A stretch of 12,386 nt of DNA from Roseiarcus sp050013275. GTDB taxonomy: Bacteria > Pseudomonadota > Alphaproteobacteria > Rhizobiales > Beijerinckiaceae. The notes under the pieces are model-generated. The model was not told where the DNA came from and did no database searches. It saw nothing but the letters and a program-made list of their open reading frames with translations. This document shows, in pieces, positions 5,809-12,386 of this stretch (its first letter is position 1; every line of letters begins with the position of its first letter). The stretch covers positions 1 to 12,386 of the forward strand of contig JBEKFO010000078.1 of assembly GCA_050013275.1 (NCBI GenBank), given 5' to 3'. A program made the translations under genes and the position numbers.

Positions 5809-6753
5809 ATGCCGTTTCCAGCCCTGGCTCAAGAACGTACGCGGGACGCGCTGAGCGAGCTCCAGGCGGCGCTCTCCCACCACGAGCAGTGGTGCGAAAA
5901 TCTCAGCAGAACCTTGATCTGCACGCGAGTTCCCGACAAGCGCGATCTCCAGGAAGACGCCCATCGGCGATGCCGGTTCGGGCGATGGCTCTACGGCGAG
6001 GGGCTGAGAACGATCGGCCGTTGCGCGAGCTTTTCCCGGATCGAGGCGGCCCATGAGCTCTTGCATCTCCGGGCGAGGACATTGCTTGCGCTTTCGCCGG
6101 CGGGTGGAACGGTCCCGCTCGACGACTACGATCGTTTTTCCGCCACGCTGAAACAGATGCGCGCCGAAGTTGCGAGGACCAAGCGCGAACTCGAGAGCGA
6201 GATCTTCAATCTCGACCCCCTGACCGGCGCGCCCAACCGCGTCGGCATGCTCACCCAGATGCGCAAACAGCACAATCTCGTCAAGCGCCGAGCGCAGCGC
6301 ACGTGCATTGCGATGATCGATCTCGACTACTTCAAGGACGTCAATGACAATTACGGTCACGCCGCGGGGGACCGGGTTCTTTGCTGCTTCGCGCAACACA
6401 TGATGTCGCAGATTCGGCCTTATGATTCCTTTTTTCGCTACGGCGGCGAGGAATTCCTGTTCTGCGCGCCCAATACCGACATCGAACAGGGACGGGCGAT
6501 GGTCGAGCGGCTGCGCGAAGGGGTCGCCGAAATGGAGATCGCGGGTCGAGCTCATCCGCCGCTCAAAGTGACCGCCTCTTTCGGTCTCGCGCTGCTGGAC
6601 CCCGAGATCCCGCTCGAACAATCGATCGAGCGCGCCGACAAGGCGCTCTACGCGGCCAAGGCCGCCGGGCGAAATCGGACGATGATCTGGGATTCCTCGC
6701 TGGCCCATTCGAGAGGCTGTCGCAGCCGGCTCGCCGCCGGGTCCGCGGCGTGA
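5809..6753 (+). CDS. Zinc-binding (CZB) diguanylate cyclase, DgcZ-like (CZB + GGDEF)
   Basis: The enzyme would make c-di-GMP from two GTP in the cytoplasm. The 314-residue protein has an N-terminal chemoreceptor zinc-binding (CZB) domain with ligands His25 (HEQW), Cys55 (CRFGRW), His82 and His86 (HELLH). The 30/27/4 spacing is identical to His22, Cys52, His79 and His83 of E. coli DgcZ. A short helix (about 105-130) leads to the GGDEF domain. This opens with DPLTGAPNR (136-144) and holds MIDLDYFKDVNDNYGHAAGD and the active-site loop GGEEF (212-216). An RPYD inhibitory (I-site) motif stands five residues before the loop (203-206), so both catalysis and product inhibition look intact. No transmembrane segment is present. 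The start ATG at 5809 has GAGGA 7 nt upstream; an in-frame TTG at 5746 lacks a ribosome site. About 20 extra residues follow the GGDEF domain. In DgcZ, zinc suppresses activity; the same is inferred here. The gene converges on the sensor kinase gene with a 48-bp gap. Confidence 0.88.
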   Translation: MPFPALAQERTRDALSELQAALSHHEQWCENLSRTLICTRVPDKRDLQEDAHRRCRFGRWLYGEGLRTIGRCASFSRIEAAHELLHLRARTLLALSPAGGTVPLDDYDRFSATLKQMRAEVARTKRELESEIFNLDPLTGAPNRVGMLTQMRKQHNLVKRRAQRTCIAMIDLDYFKDVNDNYGHAAGDRVLCCFAQHMMSQIRPYDSFFRYGGEEFLFCAPNTDIEQGRAMVERLREGVAEMEIAGRAHPPLKVTASFGLALLDPEIPLEQSIERADKALYAAKAAGRNRTMIWDSSLAHSRGCRSRLAAGSAA

Positions 6754-6801
6754 TCGTCGATCGAACGACGCAGCGACGCCGTCATCGAGCCGTCGACCGC
6801 G

Positions 6802-8229
6802 TTATCGATTGTTCAGCGCCGCCAAGCCCGGCGACATCGGCTTCGCCGGCCGCCGGTCGGGTTTGCGCCGGGACACGGGGTCGTCGAAAGTCGGCAACAT
6901 CAGCGCTATTCGGCATCCCCCGGTCGCGCTGTCTTCGATCGCCAGATCGGTGCCGTAGTCGGCGAGAAGATCGCGCACAATCGCCAGACCGAGACCAGCG
7001 CCTTCCGCCTGCTCGTCGGCCCGCTCGCCGCGTTCGGTGAGGCGTTCGCGCAAGTGCGCGGGGATGCCGGGGCCGTCGTCGTCGATGACGATGGCGGGGC
7101 GTCCTCGCACGTTCGCGGCCGCGACCGTGACCGTGCCCTGCGCGTACTTGCGGGCGTTGTCCAGCAGGTTGCCGACGATCTCGCCGAAATCGTCCGGGTC
7201 GATCGGCAGGCTGAGTCCTTCGGGCAGGGCGTTGACGAAATCGAGATCGGCGCCGCGCGGCATGCGCCTCATCAGATCCATCAAGCGCGCGACCGACAGC
7301 TTCGCGTCGGTATGAAGTTCTCCGGGCGCGGCCGAGCCGTGCGAGCGCGCGCGCGCCAGTTCCCGCTCGACGTGTCGGCGCATATGGCCGAGCTGTTCCC
7401 GCAGCACGTCCGACGCGTCGTGAATGCCCCGATCGTCCAAAGCGGACGCTTCTGCGGAGAGAATGGTCAGGGGCGTCTTCAGGCCATGCGCAAGCGACCC
7501 GGCGCGCTCGCGCGCTTTGCGAAGCGAATCTGCGTGGCGGAAGAGGAGCGTGTTGAATTCCTGCGCGAGGGGCGCAACCTCGGAAGGAAAGTCGCCCGGC
7601 AATCGCGACGCCCGGCCTTTGCGGATGGCCGCCAGGCTGCGCTGCAATTGCGCGAGCGGCCGCAGCCCCAGCTTGATTTGCAGCCAGGAACCGGCGAACA
7701 GCGCGAAGCCGATCGCCACCAGCGCCTTGACGACGTCGCCGATGAAGGCGCGGTTCATGAGGTCGATGTCGGCGTGGTTCAACGCCACGGCCAAACGAAA
7801 CGTGCGCGGCCGGCCCTCGTTGTCCAAATCGACTTGACGATCCATGGCGTAGAGCGTGGTGCCGTCCGGCCAGCGGATTTCGAAAGCGCTCGCCTCAGCG
7901 GTCTCTTCACTAGGCAACGCCAGGGATTGATCCCACAAGGACCGCGATTCCAGCACGGGCCCCGTTTCGTCCGAGATCTGCCAGTAGGAGCCGCTGAGCG
8001 GTTGTTCGTAGAGCGGGTCCGACAAGGCGCGCTGAAGTTTGGGTTCGCCCCCCTCGAGCGTGAACGCGCCGAGCAATTCGTCGAGCCGGATGCCGAGCTC
8101 GTAGCCGACCCGACGCTCCATGTGGCGTTCGAATATCCAAGCGACGGAAGCGCAGGCGACGGTGAGCGCGACGACGATCGAAAACGCCGCCAGCGCCGCC
8201 AGCCGCCAACGTATCGAATTGGCTGTCAT
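6802..8229 (-). CDS. Sensor histidine kinase, PhoQ-type
   Basis: The 475-residue membrane kinase has TM1 at about 9-32, a periplasmic sensor region of about 130 residues (33-163), TM2 at about 165-183, a HAMP linker (184-237) and a dimerisation/phosphoacceptor helix with His248 in AHGLKTPLTIL. The GLKTPL context is typical of the PhoQ group rather than the EnvZ group. The ATP-binding domain shows the N box EIVGNLLDNARKY (Asn354, Asn358), the G1 box DDGPGIP (384-390) and the G2 box GAGLGLAIV (410-418), so the catalytic set is complete. After the kinase core a basic, Pro-rich tail of about 28 residues follows. The ATG at 8229 overlaps the response-regulator stop as ATGA, so the two are coupled. 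It is the last gene of the PepSY-regulator-kinase operon. The signal is not evident from sequence; the periplasmic region has moderate acidic content but no clear metal cluster that I can assign. Confidence 0.93.
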   Translation of the reverse strand: MTANSIRWRLAALAAFSIVVALTVACASVAWIFERHMERRVGYELGIRLDELLGAFTLEGGEPKLQRALSDPLYEQPLSGSYWQISDETGPVLESRSLWDQSLALPSEETAEASAFEIRWPDGTTLYAMDRQVDLDNEGRPRTFRLAVALNHADIDLMNRAFIGDVVKALVAIGFALFAGSWLQIKLGLRPLAQLQRSLAAIRKGRASRLPGDFPSEVAPLAQEFNTLLFRHADSLRKARERAGSLAHGLKTPLTILSAEASALDDRGIHDASDVLREQLGHMRRHVERELARARSHGSAAPGELHTDAKLSVARLMDLMRRMPRGADLDFVNALPEGLSLPIDPDDFGEIVGNLLDNARKYAQGTVTVAAANVRGRPAIVIDDDGPGIPAHLRERLTERGERADEQAEGAGLGLAIVRDLLADYGTDLAIEDSATGGCRIALMLPTFDDPVSRRKPDRRPAKPMSPGLAALNNR

Positions 8230-8903
8230 AAGCGTTCTTCCGCCGCGTCCGCGTCGACGATGTAGCCGTATCCGCGCCGCGTAGTGATCGTCGCAACCCC
8301 GAGTTTCTTGCGAAGACGGCCGACCAGCACTTCGAGCGCATTGGAGTCGGGCTCGCCTTCCGAGGAATAGACGTGCTCGCCGAGTTCGACTTGGCTGATC
8401 ACGCGGCCCCTATTGTGAACGAGGTAGCGCAACGCGCGAAACTCGAGCGGCGAGAGATCGACCGCGCGGTCGCCGACGCTGACGCTCATGCGGCGCGTGT
8501 CGATGCGCAGGTCGGCGACGGTCAAGATGGGGGTCAGCTGGCCGCCGCCGCGGCGCGTGATGGCGCCGAGCCGCGCGATCAATTCCTCGAACTGGAACGG
8601 CTTGGGCAAATAATCGTCCGCGCCGGCGTCGATCCCCTCGACGCGTTCGCTCCAAGAACCGCGAGCGGTCAACACGAGAATCGGCGTCGCTATGTTGGCG
8701 GCGCGCAGCTTCCGGAGGACCGACAGACCGTCGAGCTTCGGCAGGCCGAGGTCGAGCACGATCGCGTCGTAATCCTCGGTTTCGCCCTTGAACCAAGCCT
8801 CTTCGCCGTCGCGCGCGGTTTCGACGACGTAGCCGGCCCGCGTCAGGCCCGTGACCAGGGCCTCGGCGATCCTGGGTTCGTCTTCGACAACCAGTATCCG
8901 CAT
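8226..8903 (-). CDS. OmpR/PhoP-family response regulator
   Basis: The 225-residue protein has a receiver domain (about 1-117) and an OmpR-type winged-helix DNA-binding domain (about 127-220). The receiver has acidic residues Glu7/Asp8, phosphoacceptor Asp51 in VLDLGLPKLDG, Thr79 in LVLTARG and Lys101 in YLPKPF. The DNA-binding domain carries LSPLEFRALRYL, the recognition-helix region DSNALEVLVGRLRKKLG and the wing TTRRGYGYIVD. All phosphotransfer residues are present. It lies between the PepSY gene (ATGA overlap at 8903) and its kinase (ATGA overlap at 8229), a tightly coupled unit. Its probable operators are the tandem CTGACA sites upstream of the PepSY gene (9399-9415) and of the 117-residue gene (9982-9998). 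Sequence style matches the PhoP-like group common in Rhizobiales, but I do not assign a named orthologue. Confidence 0.94.
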   Translation of the reverse strand: MRILVVEDEPRIAEALVTGLTRAGYVVETARDGEEAWFKGETEDYDAIVLDLGLPKLDGLSVLRKLRAANIATPILVLTARGSWSERVEGIDAGADDYLPKPFQFEELIARLGAITRRGGGQLTPILTVADLRIDTRRMSVSVGDRAVDLSPLEFRALRYLVHNRGRVISQVELGEHVYSSEGEPDSNALEVLVGRLRKKLGVATITTRRGYGYIVDADAAEERL

Positions 8904-9373
8904 CAGCGTCTCCGAACCCCGAGCAATTCGCTGGTCTTCGCGTCGATGGAAACTTCAATGTAACGGCCAGCGGCGGTCAGCATGGTAAACGTATATCGGA
9001 AACCTGTCTCGACGCGGGCGAACGCCACATTCAGAATCTTGCCAGGCGCGGCCCGTTTCAGCGCCGGCAGAATCTTGCCCAGAGGCATCGCCTGACCGTT
9101 CGCCTCGGCCGCGCGGACAAGTTTGAGGTCGTCGGGCGACCCGGGGCGAACCCCAGGCGAGAATGCGTTCCCCGAGGAGGGGGCCGCAGGCGCGACGGCG
9201 CTATGGCCCCCAGCGCTTTGCCCCCCGCCTTGACCGCCGCCCGGGTTCCCGGCTGGATGTCCGCCGTCGTCCGCCCGCGCCGACGCCACAGTCGCCAGCG
9301 CGACGACCGCGGCGAGGAACGCCGCGCGGATGGTCGGAACGCGCCGTTCGGCATGGGAAAGAGCGTGCGTCAT
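8903..9373 (-). CDS. Secreted PepSY-domain protein, first gene of the two-component operon
   Basis: The 156-residue protein has a basic N-region and a hydrophobic signal peptide (about 15-34, AAFLAAVVALATVASARA, likely cut before DDGG). A flexible Gly/Ser/Pro-rich linker (35-80) follows, then a C-terminal PepSY-like unit (about 80-156) with PLGKILPALKRAAPGKIL, VAFARVETGFRYTFTML and a final YIEVSIDAKTSELLGVRRR. It should act in the periplasm. PepSY proteins encoded with two-component pairs are often accessory inhibitors or modulators of the kinase. FeuN with FeuPQ in Sinorhizobium is a functional parallel, though I do not claim homology. The ATG at 9373 has GGAG 5 nt before it; a longer frame to 9547 has no signal-peptide logic. 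The stop overlaps the regulator start. The tandem CTGACA site lies only 25-41 bp upstream of the ATG, so the leader must be very short or the site represses transcription. Confidence 0.85.
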   Translation of the reverse strand: MTHALSHAERRVPTIRAAFLAAVVALATVASARADDGGHPAGNPGGGQGGGQSAGGHSAVAPAAPSSGNAFSPGVRPGSPDDLKLVRAAEANGQAMPLGKILPALKRAAPGKILNVAFARVETGFRYTFTMLTAAGRYIEVSIDAKTSELLGVRRR

Positions 9374-9398
9374 AGCCGCTCCGGTTAACGGGCTCAAG

Positions 9399-9415
9399 CT
9401 GACAGAACGCTGACA
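9399..9415. promoter_or_regulatory. Tandem operator CTGACA-N5-CTGACA upstream of the PepSY operon
   Basis: CTGACAGAACGCTGACA contains two direct CTGACA repeats with an 11-bp period, the spacing typical of OmpR/PhoP-family dimer sites. Read on the coding strand it is TGTCAG-N5-TGTCAG. A 17-bp site with 15 identical bases precedes the gene at 9929. The likely ligand is the regulator encoded in the downstream operon, giving autoregulation. This is inferred from architecture and position. The -10 candidate downstream (around 9383-9389, TTAACC) is weak. Confidence 0.6.
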
Positions 9416-9524
9416 AGCAGCTGGCCGGCGAGCGTCATTCGACATCAGGTCGCTTGCGAGCGTCAACAGGGAATTGGGCAAGCGCCGGTCGAGAACCGAC
9501 CAGGCGAGGGAAGCCGCTCCCATC

Positions 9525-9545
9525 GCGCCGCGCGATCGGCGGCGC
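9525..9545. repeat. 21-bp inverted repeat downstream of the 117-residue gene
   Basis: GCGCCGC (9525-9531) and GCGGCGC (9539-9545) form a perfect 7-bp stem around a 7-nt loop, starting about 30 nt past the stop codon at 9576. As RNA it would be a stable hairpin and is a reasonable 3'-end element for that gene. No U-run follows on the minus strand, so it is not a textbook intrinsic terminator. Part of it, GCGATCGGCGGCGC, also occurs at 5601-5614. Confidence 0.4.
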
Positions 9546-9575
9546 ATCCGCCGGCTCGGTCGATAAAGAGGCCAA

Positions 9576-9929
9576 TCAATGCAAAGTCGGCTGCGCCGCT
9601 TCCGCGGCCATTTGCAACTGGACCAAACGCTTCACGGCGCGATAAATTTCGGTCTTGGCCCAAAACGGATGACGAGGCAGCGCTTCGTCGTGAAGCCAAG
9701 CCAAGTAGGCGACAAGGCAGCGCTGCGCCAGAGCCAAAGTTTCCACGCGCGCATTGGGCGGAATTTTGTAATCCATCGCAACGTCGCAGGCGATCGCGGG
9801 GTCCTGCAGGCCCTGGTCGGTCATCGTCGGTTCGGACGTCGCGATGGCGACAGCCAGCGCGGGCGCGCCGTACTCGTCATAATCTTGCTCCTCAGCGCCG
9901 ATCTCTAAGCCTCGGATCTTCCTTTCCAT
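9576..9929 (-). CDS. Uncharacterised 117-residue protein, probable target of the adjacent two-component system
   Basis: I do not recognise a family. The protein starts MERKIRGLEIGAEEQDYDEY, an acidic N-terminal stretch. A middle part follows with two cysteines (about 48 and 70), then a probably helical C-terminal half (VETLALAQRCLVAYLAWLHD, KTEIYRAVKRLVQLQMAAEA). It has no signal peptide or membrane helix, so it is probably cytosolic. The start is well supported: ATG at 9929 with GGAAGGA 8 nt upstream. On the coding strand a promoter-like unit precedes it: TGTCAG-N5-TGTCAG, 11 bp, then TCTAAT (9970-9965). This is the spacing found at PhoP-activated promoters. That placement suggests activation by the response regulator encoded just downstream. 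A hairpin at 9525-9545 follows the gene. Whether it feeds back on the circuit or is an effector cannot be told from sequence. Confidence 0.75.
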   Translation of the reverse strand: MERKIRGLEIGAEEQDYDEYGAPALAVAIATSEPTMTDQGLQDPAIACDVAMDYKIPPNARVETLALAQRCLVAYLAWLHDEALPRHPFWAKTEIYRAVKRLVQLQMAAEAAQPTLH

Positions 9930-9964
9930 GCCAAGCGTCCTTCCGCATTACGCTAACTCCCTGA

Positions 9965-9998
9965 ATTAGACGCCAACTTCCCTGACAGGAAGCTGACA
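9965..9998 (-). promoter_or_regulatory. Promoter with tandem TGTCAG operator and -10 box for the 117-residue gene
   Basis: On the minus strand TGTCAG (9998-9993), CTTCC, TGTCAG (9987-9982), 11 bp and then TCTAAT (9970-9965) form a unit. TCTAAT differs by one base from the TATAAT consensus. A tandem 6-bp repeat with 11-bp period placed 11-12 bp before the -10 is the known layout of PhoP-dependent promoters, in which the operator replaces the -35. Transcription should start near 9957, giving a leader of about 28 nt with a good ribosome site. On the plus strand the operator reads CTGACAGGAAGCTGACA. Confidence 0.6.
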
Positions 9999-10022
9999 CC
10001 GTCGCGCCGTCCCGATCCGCAC

Positions 10023-10031
10023 TGTGGAAAA
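10023..10031 (-). promoter_or_regulatory. DnaA-box-like site, third copy
   Basis: TGTGGAAAA here is the reverse complement of TTTTCCACA, the same nonamer (extended by C to a shared 10-mer) seen twice at 5142-5169. It abuts the second copy of the dispersed repeat and lies about 25 bp upstream of the operator of the 117-residue gene. A DnaA role is only suggested by the consensus. A single isolated box is weak evidence. Confidence 0.25.
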
Positions 10032-10131
10032 CGCCTCGCGACGGCGCCGCAAATTGCGGCATAAGTCGCTGAAATATGAGAGTTAGTCGGCTTTCACCGC
10101 TAGCGGCGATCAGCGCCTAGGGCTGCGAAGG
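10031..10131. repeat. Dispersed intergenic repeat, copy 2
   Basis: This is the partner of 5482-5573, sharing ordered blocks (ACGCCTCGC, AGTCGCTGAAATATGAG, GCTTTCACC, GGCGATCAGCGCC, GCGAAGG). It also contains the near-perfect hairpin GCCGCAA-A-TTGCGGC (10046-10060) and the palindrome CGCTAGCG (10098-10105), neither placed identically in copy 1. It fills much of the 330-bp gene-free stretch 9930-10259. That stretch otherwise holds the operator-promoter, a DnaA-like nonamer and a hairpin. No ORF is visible in it. Confidence 0.5.
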
Positions 10132-10180
10132 CGATCGTCGCGGTTTTGTCGCAATCGAGAATTCTCCAGCGCCGCCAATG

Positions 10181-10196
10181 GCAAGGGAACCCTTGC
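10181..10196. terminator. Hairpin downstream of the ABC exporter gene (weak terminator candidate)
   Basis: GCAAGG-GAAC-CCTTGC can fold into a 6-7 bp stem with a tight loop, beginning 64 nt beyond the exporter stop codon. No U-tract follows on the minus strand, so termination would need Rho or the hairpin may only stabilise the transcript end. It is listed because no better 3' signal is visible between 10132 and 10259. Confidence 0.25.
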
Positions 10197-10259
10197 GATC
10201 GCGACCTCAGGCCCGGGGCGGCAAAGCCAAACTCGCCTCGCTCGGGTAACCGGCCTCGA

Positions 10260-12059
<1,800 letters not shown>

Positions 12060-12333
12060 CCTGATCCGGCCAAGGCTCGTGCGAACTGCGCCGCCCGGTT
12101 CGCGGCGCCGGCGCCGAGAGCCGGCGCGACCGGTCCATAACATCGAGGCGGACGAAAGGGAATTCTGCGGTCGCGGGGCTCGGGCGCCGTTCGGCAAGCG
12201 GTCCGCCGAGGCCTCGTGATCGGGAGATATGTTTCCGAGCGGCGACGCGCCGAACGCGATCGCGAAGACGCACCCTCAAAATCTCGGCTCGACGCGATCA
12301 AGCGGGCTCGAAAACTCAACTATTTCTGCAAGT

Positions 12334-12386
12334 TGGCTGGGGGACCTGGATTCGAACCAAGATTGACGGAGTCAGAGTCCGCAGTT
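12334..12386 (-). tRNA. tRNA-Gln (anticodon CUG), 3' part; 5' end outside the window
   Basis: Read on the minus strand, the visible part contains the anticodon arm with stem GCGGA/TCCGT and loop CTCTGAC, giving anticodon CTG (12375-12373), which reads CAG (Gln). Next come a short variable region and the T-arm CTTGG-TTCGAAT-CCAGG with the conserved TTCGAAT loop. The 3' acceptor strand TCCCCCA follows, then discriminator G and an encoded CCA (12336-12334). The D-arm and 5' acceptor strand lie beyond the right edge. The arms fold correctly with only G-U wobbles. Confidence 0.93.

Noticed and set aside
5737..6708. 323-codon minus-strand frame
   Set aside because: Antisense to the CZB-GGDEF gene, whose zinc ligands and active site are unambiguous.
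7054..8265. 403-codon open frame on the plus strand
   Set aside because: Antisense to the sensor kinase, whose phosphoacceptor and ATP-binding boxes are all intact. The antisense product is low-complexity and Arg-rich.
5208..9954. Shared 10-mer GCATTACGCT at 5208 and 9945, both upstream of minus-strand genes
   Set aside because: Single shared 10-mers are expected by chance in 12 kb on two strands. Flanking bases do not match, and positions relative to starts differ greatly.
12230..12386. Plus-strand frame reading through the tRNA (…GDLDSNQD…)
   Set aside because: This peptide pattern is a known artefact of translating the complement of tRNA T-arms.

Overview
The window is G+C-rich (roughly two thirds by eye), densely coding DNA. 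It reads as the chromosome of an alphaproteobacterium, most likely of the Rhizobiales/Hyphomicrobiales. The grounds are the codon use, the protein sequences (HflK/HflC, RlmN, a PhoP/PhoQ-type two-component pair, an MsbA-type exporter) and a tRNA-Gln with encoded CCA. I cannot fix the genus from sequence alone. No phage, transposase or CRISPR array is visible.

Layout. Positions 1-4966 are all on the minus strand. In order of transcription they hold guaC (GMP reductase, 4966-3923), a strongly shortened SecY-like membrane protein (3888-2866), rlmN (2661-1462), hflK (1353-271) and the start of hflC (274 to the window edge). guaC and the SecY-like gene are 34 nt apart, and hflK/hflC overlap by ATGA. 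The intergenic region 4967-5241 carries two TTTTCCACA (DnaA-box-like) sites. Positions 5242-5808 hold a small, less G+C-rich hypothetical ORF on the plus strand, inverted repeats, one copy of a dispersed intergenic repeat and a candidate promoter. That promoter would serve a plus-strand zinc-binding (CZB) plus GGDEF diguanylate cyclase like E. coli DgcZ (5809-6753).

Positions 6802-9373 form a minus-strand operon with ATGA overlaps at both junctions: a secreted PepSY-domain protein, then an OmpR-family response regulator, then a PhoQ-type sensor kinase. Next upstream is an unrecognised 117-residue protein (9929-9576). The PepSY operon and this gene are preceded by almost identical tandem sites (CTGACA-N5-CTGACA, 11-bp period, 15 of 17 bases shared). 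This is the architecture expected for an OmpR/PhoP-type regulator, so I infer autoregulation plus one neighbouring target. Positions 9999-10259 hold a third TTTTCCACA site, the second copy of the dispersed repeat and a hairpin. A minus-strand ABC exporter half-transporter (12059-10260) and a partial tRNA-Gln(CUG) at the right edge complete the window.

How the parts relate: HflK/HflC (FtsH control), RlmN (23S rRNA/tRNA methylation) and GuaC (purine salvage) are housekeeping genes. The two-component cluster looks like an envelope-stress or ion-sensing circuit with a periplasmic accessory protein. The zinc-binding cyclase links metal status to c-di-GMP. The two points most worth attention are the minimised SecY paralogue and the shared tandem operator with its uncharacterised target gene.
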